Source of the DNA: Bacteroidia bacterium
GTDB taxonomy: Bacteria > Bacteroidota > Bacteroidia > Flavobacteriales > Schleiferiaceae
Length of the DNA: 64,000 bases
Assembly: GCA_030424545.1 (NCBI GenBank)
Contig: JAUHWL010000001.1
Coordinates: 248,001-312,000, forward strand
Reading direction: 5' to 3'
Shown: one piece after another, positions 35,704 to 46,284 of the stretch
How the letters are laid out: every line of letters starts with the position of its first letter
Position numbering within the stretch: position 1 is the stretch's first letter
Position numbers and translations under genes: made by a program
Notes under the pieces: model-generated
Database searches by the model: none
What the model was told of the DNA's origin: nothing
What the model saw: only the letters and a program-made list of their open reading frames with translations

Positions 35704-37410
35704 ATGAACAAGAAAAAGAAACAGATCAGAGCTATTTTCTTTTTGTTTTTATTTTCCATTACTCTTTTATCGTACGCCCAAAAACCAGCTTTTTATGTTG
35801 GGTACTCTGAAGAAAATGAAGGCGAAGAATTATGCGACTTTATGAAACAAGCTTCTTTTACAACCAATAAAGAAGTAAAAGAAGCCGTTGGAGAAATATT
35901 AAAAAGAATTGGGCTGCCTGTAAATTTTGTATTGGTAAGTTGCCCAAACATAAAAAATGCACGTGCCGCTACGGGCGATGATGGCTTACGATACATTGTT
36001 TATGATATGAACTTTATTTCTACCATAGGCAGCGGTTCTAATACCGATTGGGCAGCCATGAGCATTTTGGCCCATGAATTAGGGCATCATTTTGATGGGC
36101 ATACGTTAAGGCCACCAAAAACATTAGAAGAACAAAGAAAAAACGAATTGCAAGCAGATTTTTTTTCGGGTTTCATACTGCAAAGGTTGGGCTCTACGCT
36201 TGAAGAATCTCAAATTGCAATAAAAGCAAACTCTGCAGATGGAGATGATACCTACTCTACACACCCAAACAAAGAAAAAAGGTTAGCAAGCGTTACAGAA
36301 GGATATAACTCAGGAAAAATGCTCGGAATACCAGGTTATATTAATACCGAGCCTGGTACTGAAGCTTATTTTAATGATGGGCTTGAAAAGCTAAACAACA
36401 ACGATAACATTGGCGCTATAGAAGAGTTTAACAAAGCCATTGAATTAAATGCAAACAATGTTCAGGCATATTACAATCGAGGTCAAGCTAAAAAAAACAT
36501 TAAAGATTATGATGGTGCTTTGGCCGATTTTTCATCAGCTATAGCCCTTAGGCAGTATTTTCCGGAGGCGTATAAATTTCGTGGTCAAGTAAATTTTGAG
36601 AAAGAAAATTACGGGCAAAGTTTAGAAGATTTAGATAAAGCGGCAGACTATTTTGATGCACCAGATACAACCGTTTTGTTTTATAGAGGGTTAGCAAAAA
36701 AGAAACTTTTAGACTATACAGGCGCATATGCAGATTTTACCGAAGCCTTGAAGTATGCTCAATCAGCAGAATATTATTTAAATAGGGCAGAAATAAGAAT
36801 GTTTTTAACAGATTATGCTGGCGTAATAGACGATTGTACGGAAGCATTAAAAAAGAACAACAAGCTGTTTGATGCCTATTTTAATAGAGCAATGGCAAAG
36901 TCTCAGTTAAAAGATAACCGGGGTACCATTGAAGATTTTACAACCTATCTTACCTATAAACCCTATGATGCAACAGCCAAATTAAAAATTGGCATTGCCC
37001 AGTATAATTTAGAAGAGTATGATAATGCCATTGTTTCTTTTACGGCTGTAATAAACATTGAGCCTAATAATGAAGTTGCATATTTTTATAGGGGCACAAC
37101 ATATAAGCAGCAAAATAAATTTGTTGATGCCCTTGCAGATATTGATAAAGCGATAAACTTGGGTTATAAAGAAGCACAAATATTTATTACCAAAGCAAAT
37201 GCTTATTACGGAATTGATGATTTTGCTGAGGCATTAAAAAGTGTAAATATTGCTATTGCAACAGACCCTATTAATTCTAGGGCTTATTTGCTACGAGGAG
37301 TAATTTATATGCAATTAAAAGAGAATGAAAAAGCTTGTTTAGACTTTAGCAAGTCATGTTCATTGGGAGATTCATTCGGTTGCCAGAAAAAAGCTAAATA
37401 TTGTAAATAA
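35704..37410 (+). CDS. Exported M48-type metalloprotease with TPR repeats
   Basis: A 568-residue exported protein. The start at 35704 (MNKKKKQ) gives a proper signal peptide ending SYAQ; the longer frame from 35629 does not. The zinc motif HELGH is in AHELGHHFDGHT, with the third ligand Glu in KNELQADFFSG. From about residue 215 to the end there are about nine TPR units (YYNRGQAKKNIKDYDGALAD and similar), as in BepA-like periplasmic quality-control proteases. A role in outer-membrane protein turnover is plausible. Confidence 0.85.
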   Translation: MNKKKKQIRAIFFLFLFSITLLSYAQKPAFYVGYSEENEGEELCDFMKQASFTTNKEVKEAVGEILKRIGLPVNFVLVSCPNIKNARAATGDDGLRYIVYDMNFISTIGSGSNTDWAAMSILAHELGHHFDGHTLRPPKTLEEQRKNELQADFFSGFILQRLGSTLEESQIAIKANSADGDDTYSTHPNKEKRLASVTEGYNSGKMLGIPGYINTEPGTEAYFNDGLEKLNNNDNIGAIEEFNKAIELNANNVQAYYNRGQAKKNIKDYDGALADFSSAIALRQYFPEAYKFRGQVNFEKENYGQSLEDLDKAADYFDAPDTTVLFYRGLAKKKLLDYTGAYADFTEALKYAQSAEYYLNRAEIRMFLTDYAGVIDDCTEALKKNNKLFDAYFNRAMAKSQLKDNRGTIEDFTTYLTYKPYDATAKLKIGIAQYNLEEYDNAIVSFTAVINIEPNNEVAYFYRGTTYKQQNKFVDALADIDKAINLGYKEAQIFITKANAYYGIDDFAEALKSVNIAIATDPINSRAYLLRGVIYMQLKENEKACLDFSKSCSLGDSFGCQKKAKYCK

Positions 37411-37427
37411 TAGACAATGCAAAAATG

Positions 37428-37455
37428 AAATGGGTTGCTTTTTAGCAACCCATTT
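37428..37455 (+). terminator. Terminator of the M48-TPR gene
   Basis: AAATGGGTTGCT / AGCAACCCATTT with a short T loop, between two convergent genes. Confidence 0.85.
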
Positions 37456-37469
37456 CTTTATTTAAAATA

Positions 37470-38186
37470 TTATTTAACAATTCTCCAAAGCTCGGATACA
37501 CGCATATTTACAGCGTCTTTCCATTCTTCTAATAAGTCATCCCAAGATCCTTCACCATACATTTTATCAAATTCAGTTTTCATCTCCCAGTCATCATTAT
37601 CAAATTCCGCCCAGTTTTCTATTGGCCAAGATAGCGCTACATCGCGGCCATCATTTTGGCCAAATTGCTTGTTGTAAACCCCAATTTCCGAATCCATTTT
37701 TTTGTTTACTTCTAGAATTAGTTTCATCGCGTTTTCAAATCGGTAGTACTCTCCGCGATTTATGTCTAACCACCATACTTGAATCATTTTTTCATCAGAC
37801 TCTTTTCCTAAAGATAATTTATCATTCCAACGCCAGTATTCAACACGGCCATATTCTGCAATGTATTGGGCTACATTTTTATCCCAATCTGCTGCATGAT
37901 CATCTCCAGCTGGGCGATTGTCTAAATCGGTAAAGGTAAATCCACCCATGCCCCAAACGTACCAACCAGATTCATTCCCGGTAGAAATTGCATATAGCGC
38001 TGCTTCGTATACGCCTTCTTTGTGAAATTTTTCGTTGTGCTTTTTTATAGCGGCTTCAAATTTAGCCTCCATACCAACTTTGGCTTTCATGTAAGAAAGT
38101 TCTACAATGCGGCTTTTAGCTTTGTCATCGCCTTGTGCGAAAAGAAATAAAGGCATGCAAAATGCCATTAAAATTAATTTACTCAT
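37470..38186 (-). CDS. Hypothetical secreted protein, possibly dimeric alpha/beta-barrel type
   Basis: A 238-residue protein from MSKLILM at 38186 with a signal peptide (LFLFAQG). After cleavage, VELSYMKAKVGMEAKFEAAI and a second similar unit (IQVWWLDINRGEYYRFENAM) resemble duplicated ferredoxin-like NIPSNAP/ABM-type domains, rich in Trp and acidic residues. The resemblance is by eye only. It is monocistronic. Confidence 0.55.
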   Translation of the reverse strand: MSKLILMAFCMPLFLFAQGDDKAKSRIVELSYMKAKVGMEAKFEAAIKKHNEKFHKEGVYEAALYAISTGNESGWYVWGMGGFTFTDLDNRPAGDDHAADWDKNVAQYIAEYGRVEYWRWNDKLSLGKESDEKMIQVWWLDINRGEYYRFENAMKLILEVNKKMDSEIGVYNKQFGQNDGRDVALSWPIENWAEFDNDDWEMKTEFDKMYGEGSWDDLLEEWKDAVNMRVSELWRIVK

Positions 38187-38392
38187 GATTTTCATAATAC
38201 TAATGATTAGGTTAATAAGTATGTAATTTAAGGCTTAACCTAGTGGAATACACAGAATTATTCTGAAGGCAACTTGAAGTAAAGCAATTGCAACATGAGG
38301 GTACTTAAAGGATAAGTGAGAAATACCACGTAAAAAAATAATAGAGGTAATAGCATAGTGTTTTGAATGCACAGGTTCTTTTTTCAAAAGCA

Positions 38393-38422
38393 CAAAAAAA
38401 GCCTCCTGAATGCAGGAGGCTT
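38393..38422 (-). terminator. Terminator of gcvP
   Basis: On the minus strand AAGCCTCCTG / CAGGAGGCTT with a four-base loop, followed by T7, 34 bases after the gcvP stop. Confidence 0.9.
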
Positions 38423-38455
38423 AGTGTTCTATAGTTTAAGCGAATTCAAAAAAGC

Positions 38456-41326
38456 TTATTCTACTTCCATATAGCTTTCAATAGACTCACAAGTACAAAC
38501 CAAATTGCGGTCGCCATAGGCATCATCAACTCTACGAACGCTTGGCCAAAACTTATTCTCACCCACATAATCTAACGGGAAAGCAGCTTTTTGCCTTGTG
38601 TACGGTAAGTTCCATTCATCGGCAGTAATCATGGCCTGCGTGTGAGGCGAGTTTTTAAGCACATTGTTTTCTTTGTCAACGGTGCCATTTTCAACTTCCC
38701 TTATTTCTTGGCGGATGGCTAACATTGCCTCGCAAAAACGGTCTAATTCTTCTTTGCTTTCGCTCTCGGTTGGCTCAACCATTAAGGTTCCTGCTACGGG
38801 GAATGAAACGGTTGGCGCATGAAAACCATAATCCATCAAACGTTTTGCAATGTCGCTAACTTCTATGCCGGCTTGTTTAAAAGGACGACAGTCTAAAATC
38901 ATTTCGTGTGCACAGTGGCCATTTTCGCCCGCGTATAAAACTTCATAGCTACCATGCAAACGAGCTTTGATGTAGTTGGCGTTAAATATTGCGTAAATGG
39001 TTGCGTTTTTCAATCCCTTTACACCCAACATTTTGATGTATCCGTAAGAAATCAACAATACCAAAGCACTGCCATATGGTGCGGCAGAAACCGCTGTGAT
39101 CGCATGTTCGCCTCCTGTTTTTACTTCAAAATTCCCTGGAAGGAATGGCGCAAGATGCTTCTTAACGCAAATGGGTCCCATACCAGGCCCACCACCACCA
39201 TGTGGAATGGCAAAGGTTTTATGTAGGTTGAGGTGGCAAACATCGGCACCAATATTTCCTGGGCTTGTAATACCAACTTGAGCATTCATGTTTGCGCCAT
39301 CCATATACACTTGGCCGCCATGGCTGTGAATAATGGCGTTCATTTCGATGATGCTGCTCTCAAAAACTCCGTGTGTGCTTGGGTAGGTAATCATCAAGCA
39401 AGAAAGGTTTGCGCTGTGCAACTCTGCTTTTGCTTTTAAGTCTGCAACGTCTACGTTTCCGCGCTCATCACATTTTACAACCACTACTTTCATGCCTGCC
39501 ATAACCGCGCTTGCTGGGTTTGTGCCGTGTGCAGATGATGGAATTAATGCGATATTTCGATTAAAATCTGCGCGAGATTCATGGTACGCGCGAATCACCA
39601 TTAAGCCGGCAAATTCGCCTTGCGCACCAGAATTTGGTTGCAAACTTGTGGCATCAAACCCGGTGATTTCTGCTAAATCTTTCTCTAATTCACGCAGAAT
39701 AAACTGGTATCCTTCGGCTTGGTTTAGCGGCACAAAGGGGTGAATATTTCCAAAACTTGGCCAGCTCAACGGAATCATTTCTGAGGCTGCGTTCAGCTTC
39801 ATTGTGCAACTTCCCAACGAAATCATGCTATGATTTAAAGATAAATCTTTGCGCTCTAATTTTTTCAAATAGCGCATCATGTCGGTTTCAGAATGGTATT
39901 TATGAAACACATCAAACGCTAAGAAATCGTCTGTGCGCGTTTGCTTTTCTTCAATGGTTGTGGCCTCTTCAAGCGCATCAATGTGATCTGCTTTTACACC
40001 TTTGGCATCTGCAAACAATTGAATTAAATTATTGAGATCAACCAACGTTGTTGGCTCGTTAAAGCTAATTCCCACGCGTGTATTGTTAATGTAACGTAGG
40101 TTTATTTCGCGCGATTCTGCACGTTGTTTTAATTGTTGTAAATCAACACCATTCAGCTCTACTTCTAATGTGTCAAAGAAAGAAGCATTGTTTTGCGCAT
40201 AGCCCATTTTTAGTAAGGCGCTGTTCATGGTAACCGCCATGCGGTGAATTTTTTGTGCGATGTAACGCAAGCCGTCTGGCCCGTGATATACGGCATACGC
40301 ACCAGCCATTACGGCAAGTAAAACTTGTGCAGTACAAATATTAGATGTGGCTTTGTCGCGCTTGATATGCTGCTCGCGTGTTTGAAGTGCCATGCGCATA
40401 GCTTCGTTACCATCTTTATCAATGGTTTTTCCAATAATGCGGCCAGGAATGCTACGTCTGTATTCATCTTTTGTAGCAAAATAGGCAGCGTGTGGGCCAC
40501 CATAACCCAATGGAATTCCGAAACGCTGGGTGGTTCCAAGAACACAATCTGCGCCCCATTGACCCGGAGGCGTTAACATTACCAAACTCATAATGTCTGC
40601 GGCAACGGCAACTTTTACATCACTGGCATGCGCTCTTTCAACAAATGCGGCATAGTCATTTACACTTCCGTTTGCTGTTGGATATTGTAATAAGCAGCCA
40701 AAAAAGCTATCGTCAAATTGAAAATCGAGGTGATTGCCAATAACCAATTCAATGCCCAATGGGGTAGAACGGGTTTTTAGTAACTCAATATTTTGTGGAA
40801 GACAATCGTATGAAACAAAGAATTTATTCGCATCAGCTTTTTGCTTGTCGCGGCTTCTTAGCGAGTAAAACATGCCCATTGCTTCGGCCGCTGCGGTGGC
40901 TTCGTCTAGCAAACTTGCGTTCGCAATTTCCATTCCGGTAAGTTCAACTACAGCTGTCTGAAAGTTGATTAATGCTTCCAATCTGCCCTGCGCAATTTCA
41001 GCTTGGTAAGGCGTATAAGCCGTATACCATCCTGGGTTTTCTAAAATATTACGCTGAATTACACCCGGCAAAATCGTTGGGTTGTAGCCCAAACCGATGT
41101 AAGTTTTAAACATTTTGTTCTTGCGAGCCTGTTGCTGCACATGACCCAAGAACTCATTCTCGCTCATGGCAAGGTTAAGCTGCAAAGGCTTTTTTAAGCG
41201 GATATTATCAGGCACGGTTTCGTTGAGAAGTTGATCGAAAGAATCAACACCAATTGTTGCCAACATGTCGTTAACATCACGCTCGCGTGGTCCAATGTGG
41301 CGGTAAGCAAATGAATCAATTTTCAT
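38456..41326 (-). CDS. gcvP: Glycine dehydrogenase (decarboxylating), P protein
   Basis: A 956-residue PLP enzyme of the glycine cleavage system; it decarboxylates glycine and passes the aminomethyl group to the lipoyl H protein. It opens with [17 protein letters not shown] at 41326; a start at 41356 adds ten atypical residues and lies upstream of the promoter box. The PLP lysine is in [18 protein letters not shown]. The two homologous halves are in a single chain, as usual in Bacteroidota. T, H and L proteins are not nearby. Confidence 0.98.
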   Translation of the reverse strand: MKIDSFAYRHIGPRERDVNDMLATIGVDSFDQLLNETVPDNIRLKKPLQLNLAMSENEFLGHVQQQARKNKMFKTYIGLGYNPTILPGVIQRNILENPGWYTAYTPYQAEIAQGRLEALINFQTAVVELTGMEIANASLLDEATAAAEAMGMFYSLRSRDKQKADANKFFVSYDCLPQNIELLKTRSTPLGIELVIGNHLDFQFDDSFFGCLLQYPTANGSVNDYAAFVERAHASDVKVAVAADIMSLVMLTPPGQWGADCVLGTTQRFGIPLGYGGPHAAYFATKDEYRRSIPGRIIGKTIDKDGNEAMRMALQTREQHIKRDKATSNICTAQVLLAVMAGAYAVYHGPDGLRYIAQKIHRMAVTMNSALLKMGYAQNNASFFDTLEVELNGVDLQQLKQRAESREINLRYINNTRVGISFNEPTTLVDLNNLIQLFADAKGVKADHIDALEEATTIEEKQTRTDDFLAFDVFHKYHSETDMMRYLKKLERKDLSLNHSMISLGSCTMKLNAASEMIPLSWPSFGNIHPFVPLNQAEGYQFILRELEKDLAEITGFDATSLQPNSGAQGEFAGLMVIRAYHESRADFNRNIALIPSSAHGTNPASAVMAGMKVVVVKCDERGNVDVADLKAKAELHSANLSCLMITYPSTHGVFESSIIEMNAIIHSHGGQVYMDGANMNAQVGITSPGNIGADVCHLNLHKTFAIPHGGGGPGMGPICVKKHLAPFLPGNFEVKTGGEHAITAVSAAPYGSALVLLISYGYIKMLGVKGLKNATIYAIFNANYIKARLHGSYEVLYAGENGHCAHEMILDCRPFKQAGIEVSDIAKRLMDYGFHAPTVSFPVAGTLMVEPTESESKEELDRFCEAMLAIRQEIREVENGTVDKENNVLKNSPHTQAMITADEWNLPYTRQKAAFPLDYVGENKFWPSVRRVDDAYGDRNLVCTCESIESYMEVE

Positions 41327-41353
41327 AATGAATGAAGAATAAAAATAAGCCTG

Positions 41354-41361
41354 CAAATTTA
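41354..41361 (-). promoter_or_regulatory. -7 promoter box of gcvP
   Basis: TAAATTTG on the minus strand fits TAnnTTTG, 27 bases upstream of the ATG at 41326. Confidence 0.5.
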
Positions 41362-41452
41362 GTATAAAACAAGTGCTAAACGTGGTAATAAATCAGGGTT
41401 TTAAAGATGCGAATTGTACATTTATCTTTTTATAACGGTCTTAGTTTTTGTA

Positions 41453-42301
41453 GTGAAAAAAATCTTAAACCTTATTGTTTATTCTAACATTTGGGTAGCG
41501 CTTGCTGTGGCATCTTTGGGTGCGCTTACGCTTAAAGTTGTTGGTGGAATTTTTTCTGATATTATTTTTTTTCTGTTTTTTTCTACACTTCTCATGTATG
41601 CCTACGCCCGTTTTTTTGAGTCTCCAGCAAGAATAGACGAGCCAAAATCTAATCTCACCAATTGGAAAGAAAACAACAAATGGGTTTACATAAGCAGTGG
41701 AATTGTTGGTGCGATTGGCACGTTGTATTATTCATTTTCGTTAGAAAAAAACACCCTCATTTGGTTGGTGGTTTGTGGGGCCATTTCGGCACTTTATCCG
41801 TTGCAATTTTTACAAAAAGGAAAAACAGCGCTGCGCAATGTGGCGGGTGTAAAACTGTTTGTTATTAGCTTGGTTTGGGCCATTGCTACCACGGTATTGC
41901 CTGCTATGCAAATGGGTTTGGGCTTGAGTTCTGAATTACTTTTTTTAACGGCCCAGCGGTTTTTGTTTGTTATGGCCATTACCATTCCGTTTGATATTAG
42001 AGACTTGCGCATAGACAGTCCTGGCATTCAAACTCTGCCCCATAAATTGGGCGTAAAAACAGCGCGTACAATTGCTTTGTTTGCGTTGTTGTTGGCCGAG
42101 GTTGGCGCGGTAGTTTTATACTTTTCCGATTTAATTTCTGCCGCCAATATGTTTGGGCAAATTTTGGCTTTTGAAGTTACCAGTTTGCTTATTCGCGGCA
42201 GCAATCCAAAACGCCCAGATTTGTATTTCTCCTTTGGTGTAGAAAGCACCTCTATTTTCCTTTTTTTATCCGTTGCCATTTTCACCTATTTTTGGCCGTA
42301 A
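41453..42301 (+). CDS. UbiA-like prenyltransferase family protein
   Basis: A 282-residue protein with about eight membrane segments. The second aspartate-rich motif of UbiA enzymes is recognisable (PFDIRDLRIDSPG, followed by LPHKLGVKTA), while the first motif is weak, so prenyl transfer is not certain. A GTG at 41453 (MKKILNL) is preferred; the frame extends to a TTG at 41414. kynU begins 12 bases after the stop, so the two are probably one operon. Confidence 0.65.
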   Translation: MKKILNLIVYSNIWVALAVASLGALTLKVVGGIFSDIIFFLFFSTLLMYAYARFFESPARIDEPKSNLTNWKENNKWVYISSGIVGAIGTLYYSFSLEKNTLIWLVVCGAISALYPLQFLQKGKTALRNVAGVKLFVISLVWAIATTVLPAMQMGLGLSSELLFLTAQRFLFVMAITIPFDIRDLRIDSPGIQTLPHKLGVKTARTIALFALLLAEVGAVVLYFSDLISAANMFGQILAFEVTSLLIRGSNPKRPDLYFSFGVESTSIFLFLSVAIFTYFWP

Positions 42302-42313
42302 AGCATATCCGAA

Positions 42314-43585
42314 ATGACGTTTGAATATTCGCAAGAATTTGCACAAAAACAAGATGAACAAGACCCGTTAAAAGGGTTCAGAAATAAATTTTTTATCCCT
42401 ACGTTAAATGGCGAAGAAACGGTTTATCTCACCGGAAACAGCCTTGGCCTACAGCCTAAAAACGTAGAAAAGTATATTAAAGAAGAGTTAGAAGATTGGA
42501 AAAATTTGGGTGTTGAAGGCCACTTTCACGCCACACGCCCGTGGATGCCTTACCACGAATTTTTTACCGAAAGTCTTGCAAAACTTGTTGGCGCAAACCC
42601 CACAGAAGTGGTGGCTATGGGCTCTTTAACAAACAACTTGCACCTTTTAATGGTTAGTTTTTATCGCCCGGCCGGCAAGCGGAATAAAATTTTGTGCGAA
42701 GCAAAAGCCTTTCCCAGCGACCAATATGCATTGGCTAGCCAAGCGCGTTGTCATGGTTTTAATGCTGATGATGTTGTGGTAGAAATTGGTCCGCGCGAAG
42801 GCGAGCACATCATCCGCAAAGAAGATGTATTAGCAAAAATTGAAGAGCTTGGTGATGAACTTGCCTTGTTGATGATTGGTGGCGTAAATTATTACACCGG
42901 CCAAGTGCACGACATGAAAACCATTACTGCGGCCGCCAAAAAAGTAGGCGCTTTTGTAGGTTGGGATTTAGCACACGCCATGGGCAATGTAGAAGTAAAC
43001 CTGCACGATTGGGACGTAGATTTTGCTGCGTGGTGCACGTATAAATATTTAAATTCAGGACCGGGCGCAACGGCCGGATTGTTCGTTCACGAAAAACATC
43101 ATGGCGATGCAAACATGCCCCGCTTTGAAGGCTGGTGGGGCCACGAAAAAGAAAGTCGATTTAAAATGCCCGACAAGTTTGTGCCGATGAACTCTGCCGA
43201 AGCATGGCAACTAAGCAATGCGCCTGTTTTTGCCATGGCACCGCAGCGCGCTTCACTCGATCTTTTTGACGAAACAACTTTCGCGCAGCGCAGAGAAAAA
43301 GCCATCAAACTTAGCAGCTATTTAGAATTTGTGTTGGATGAAATCGCGAAGAAAAACAACGCCAATTTCGAAATTATCACACCCAGAAATTGGGACGAAC
43401 GCGGCAGCCAACTCTCGGTTTTCTTGCACGGCCAAGGCCGCGAATTGTTTGATAAACTAATGGCCGCTGGCGTAATTGCCGATTGGCGCGAACCTAACGT
43501 AATCCGCATGGCACCTGTACCGCTATACAATAGCTTTGAAGATATTTATCGTTTCGGGCAGAAGTTAGAAGAGGCGTTGAAATAA
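42314..43585 (+). CDS. kynU: Kynureninase
   Basis: A 423-residue PLP enzyme that splits 3-hydroxykynurenine or kynurenine into (3-hydroxy)anthranilate and alanine. It shows YLTGNSLGLQPK, GSLTNNLHLLM, the GWDLAHAMGN segment and the PLP lysine in CTYKYLNSGPG. With kmo at 44926 it gives two consecutive steps of tryptophan breakdown toward quinolinate/NAD. A small convergent-palindrome hairpin follows the stop. This gene is visibly richer in G+C than the left half of the window. Confidence 0.96.
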   Translation: MTFEYSQEFAQKQDEQDPLKGFRNKFFIPTLNGEETVYLTGNSLGLQPKNVEKYIKEELEDWKNLGVEGHFHATRPWMPYHEFFTESLAKLVGANPTEVVAMGSLTNNLHLLMVSFYRPAGKRNKILCEAKAFPSDQYALASQARCHGFNADDVVVEIGPREGEHIIRKEDVLAKIEELGDELALLMIGGVNYYTGQVHDMKTITAAAKKVGAFVGWDLAHAMGNVEVNLHDWDVDFAAWCTYKYLNSGPGATAGLFVHEKHHGDANMPRFEGWWGHEKESRFKMPDKFVPMNSAEAWQLSNAPVFAMAPQRASLDLFDETTFAQRREKAIKLSSYLEFVLDEIAKKNNANFEIITPRNWDERGSQLSVFLHGQGRELFDKLMAAGVIADWREPNVIRMAPVPLYNSFEDIYRFGQKLEEALK

Positions 43586-43592
43586 CGAAAAG

Positions 43593-43620
43593 CCCTGACA
43601 GGTTTTAAAAACCTTTCAGT
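43593..43620 (+). terminator. Hairpin after kynU, part of the CCTGACAGG repeat family
   Basis: CTGACAGGTTTT / AAAACCTTTCAG form an imperfect stem 10 bases after the kynU stop, followed by a pyrimidine run. The left arm is shared with the REP-like palindromes. Confidence 0.5.
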
Positions 43621-43703
43621 TTCTTCTCAAATCCTGAAGCGATATTATGGATTGACGGTGCTGAGTTTTTTTACTGCTGAAAATAATTACCCTTGAAGAT
43701 AAT

Positions 43704-44228
43704 ATGAAATACAGTTTTTTCCTAAAAATCACCTCTTTTAAGAACTGTTTCAGCGCATTGGTTATTGTGCTTTTTGTTTTTGCACCTTTTTCAAGTCAAG
43801 GTCAAGTTATAGAAATAAAAAAAGGATTTGGCGGACACAGCTTCTATGAAAATGGAGAATTATTATCGTTAAAGGAAGTAGTGAAAATTACTGAAGCAAA
43901 CCCCGCTGCGCATGATTTTACCGCAAAGGCAAAAGGGCAATCGGTATTGGCTGGCGTATTTGGCTTTGCGGGTGGATTTTGCTTAGGTTATGTGGCGGGT
44001 AGTGCAATTTTTGGAGATAACAAGCCGAGCAATGACACCTATAATTATGGTCCGTTATTCGCGGGAATCGCCCTGATAGGGGTTTCTGTTCCCATTGCAA
44101 TTAGCGCCAACAGAAATGCCTTGCGCGGTGTTAAGTTGTATAACGACTGCGTACAACGCCAGTCAAGTTTCTTGCAGCTCCGATGTGTGATGAATGGAAA
44201 TGGAATCGGATTTTGTTTGAAGATTTAG
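43704..44228 (+). CDS. Hypothetical membrane protein
   Basis: A 174-residue protein with a signal peptide or first membrane segment (SALVIVLFVFAPFSSQG), a short polar domain (IEIKKGFGGHSFYENGELL, KEVVKITEANPAAH) and two glycine-rich membrane segments (LAGVFGFAGGFCLGYVAGSA and GPLFAGIALIGVSVPIAI). Proteins of this form are common conserved hypotheticals in Bacteroidota. It is convergent with the next gene. Confidence 0.6.
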   Translation: MKYSFFLKITSFKNCFSALVIVLFVFAPFSSQGQVIEIKKGFGGHSFYENGELLSLKEVVKITEANPAAHDFTAKAKGQSVLAGVFGFAGGFCLGYVAGSAIFGDNKPSNDTYNYGPLFAGIALIGVSVPIAISANRNALRGVKLYNDCVQRQSSFLQLRCVMNGNGIGFCLKI

Positions 44229-44246
44229 AAGAATAAAAACAATTAA

Positions 44247-44615
44247 TTATTTCTGGATCAAGATTTCTACACTGCCGCTTTTTGTGGTTTCCCAAGTTGC
44301 TTTTAATCCATTTTTTTCAAAGCTTCCGGCATCTGCGCCTTTATCAATTTTTTTAAAAACTTTTCGGACGAAACGGTTCACGTTTTTGGCACTCGTGTTT
44401 AATGATTCTGGCGGATAAAGAAATGCAGCACGGTCGTAGCCTATGCCTGAAACCACCAATACCGAGCTGCCATCTTCGTGCGTTTCTGCGATTTTGTTAA
44501 ATCCCCAAAAGCCACCTTTGTTTTCTTTGATAATTTTTACTTCGCCTGCTAGGGCGCCAAAAGAAATGGCGAAGAAAAAAATAGCAGTGATGGATAATTT
44601 CTTGATGTTCTTCAT
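44247..44615 (-). CDS. Small hypothetical secreted protein
   Basis: A 122-residue protein with a signal peptide (FFFAISFGALAG). The mature part is basic, with GGFWGFNKIAETHEDGS and a C-terminal beta strand (GSVEILIQK). No family is recognised. Confidence 0.55.
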   Translation of the reverse strand: MKNIKKLSITAIFFFAISFGALAGEVKIIKENKGGFWGFNKIAETHEDGSSVLVVSGIGYDRAAFLYPPESLNTSAKNVNRFVRKVFKKIDKGADAGSFEKNGLKATWETTKSGSVEILIQK

Positions 44616-44925
44616 AGTACAGGAGATTTATTACCCCGAAAGATAAAAATTTTTTTAAGTCGCGCATCTTGTTTTTCAATTCAAAACAGATGTCTCCAAA
44701 ATTCTCATCGGCATAAAAATGGAGAATTAAAATAAAATCCCAGCGGGATGATACTTAGTGCTACTGCTTTTCGGGCTCTTTCAGAAATTGCATATTAGTT
44801 TTTTCAATTTTAATAATATGTGTTTTTGCATGTGCGATTTTGTTGTGCTTAGCAATGTAATTTCCAAATCTTTATTTGTGGGTGTAAATTAGATTGGCGT
44901 TTTTTGGTGTGTTGAAATAAAAATC
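44616..44925. other. 310-bp spacer before kmo
   Basis: No gene is seen. It contains a short palindromic ATCCCAGCGGGAT at about 44738-44750, similar to dispersed Bacteroidota repeats, and AT-rich sequence that should hold the kmo promoter; TTTATTTG near 44870 is one base from a -7 consensus. Confidence 0.5.
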
Positions 44926-46263
44926 ATGAAAAACATAACCATTGCCGGTGGTGGCCTAGTAGGGAGTTTACTCGCATACGTACTAGCAAAAAAAGGATAC
45001 CAAGTACATGTGTACGAGCGCAGGCCAGACATGCGCAAAGAGGTAATTGATGGCGGACGAAGCATCAACCTTGTAATTTCGCACCGCGGTTGGACAAGCC
45101 TAGAAAAAGCCGGCATTGCCGAAGAAATTAAAGAAATTATTGTGCCCGCCTTTGGCCGCATGACGCACGATGTTAATGGCGATCAGCATTTTTATCCGTA
45201 CAGCATTCACGGCAAATCAATCTCGAGCGTTAGCCGTGGCGAGCTCAACAAAAAATTAATGAACTTGGCCGAAGCCATGCCGAATGTAAAATTTACCTTC
45301 AACCAAAAATGCGTTGATGTAGATGTAGAAACGGGCACCGCTTGGTTTGAAGATTATAACACCAAACAAACCACCGAAGTAAAAGCCGATTTATTGGTAG
45401 GTTCTGATGGCGCCTACAGCGCTGTGCGCGGAAAAATGACCAGCTTGCCGCGCTTCAATTACAGCCAGCAATACATCGATCATGGCTACAAAGAAATTCA
45501 TATTCCGCCTGCGGCCGATGGCAGCGCGCAACTAGACTTAAAAGCCCTGCACATTTGGCCCCGCAAGCAATTTATGCTGATGGGATTAGCTAATCTCGAC
45601 AACGGATTTACCGGCACACTTTTTTTCCCTTACGAAGGCGAAGAATCGTTTTCGACCATTGAAACGGCCGAGCAAGCCGAAGCGTTTTTTCAGCGCAACT
45701 TCCCCGATGCCATGCCACTTATCCCGAATTTGACAGAGCAATACATGAGCAACCCAACATCGCCCTTGCTAATTGTGCGTTGCAGTCCCTGGAACCACAA
45801 AAGCAAAGTGATGCTAATTGGCGATGCCAGCCACGCCATTGTGCCATTTTATGGCGAGGGCATGAATGCCGGCTTTGAAGATGTGAAAATTTTCACCGAC
45901 ATTCTAGAAGAATTGGGCGATGAAAACATGCACGAAGTTTTAGATCAATACAGCGCTGCGCGCGAAAAAAATGCCAACGCCATTGCCGATTTAAGCCTGC
46001 GCAATTTTATAGAAATGCGCGATTTGGTTGCCGACCCGCAGTTTATTCTCCGCAAAAAGATTGAGGCAAAAATCTACAAGAAATATCCTGAAAAATGGAT
46101 GCCGTTGTACAGCCAAGTCAAGTTTACCAACATCCCGTATTTTGATGCCTGGACTGAAGGTCAGCGCCAAGATAAAATTATGGAACCCATTATGGCCTTG
46201 CCCAACATTGCCCAAATCTGGGATAGCGATGAAGTGGAAAATATGATTTTGAAATCGTTGTAA
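44926..46263 (+). CDS. kmo: Kynurenine 3-monooxygenase
   Basis: A 445-residue FAD monooxygenase that hydroxylates L-kynurenine with NADPH and O2. The FAD loop GGGLVGSLLAYVLAKKGYQV is at the start, GRSINLVISHRGW is the family-specific segment, and GDASHAIVPFYGEGMNAGFE is the second FAD motif. Its G+C content matches kynU and the metal-transport operon. It is followed at once by the repeat cluster. Confidence 0.96.
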   Translation: MKNITIAGGGLVGSLLAYVLAKKGYQVHVYERRPDMRKEVIDGGRSINLVISHRGWTSLEKAGIAEEIKEIIVPAFGRMTHDVNGDQHFYPYSIHGKSISSVSRGELNKKLMNLAEAMPNVKFTFNQKCVDVDVETGTAWFEDYNTKQTTEVKADLLVGSDGAYSAVRGKMTSLPRFNYSQQYIDHGYKEIHIPPAADGSAQLDLKALHIWPRKQFMLMGLANLDNGFTGTLFFPYEGEESFSTIETAEQAEAFFQRNFPDAMPLIPNLTEQYMSNPTSPLLIVRCSPWNHKSKVMLIGDASHAIVPFYGEGMNAGFEDVKIFTDILEELGDENMHEVLDQYSAAREKNANAIADLSLRNFIEMRDLVADPQFILRKKIEAKIYKKYPEKWMPLYSQVKFTNIPYFDAWTEGQRQDKIMEPIMALPNIAQIWDSDEVENMILKSL

Positions 46264-46284
46264 AAACGGGGTTGTTTTGCTGAG

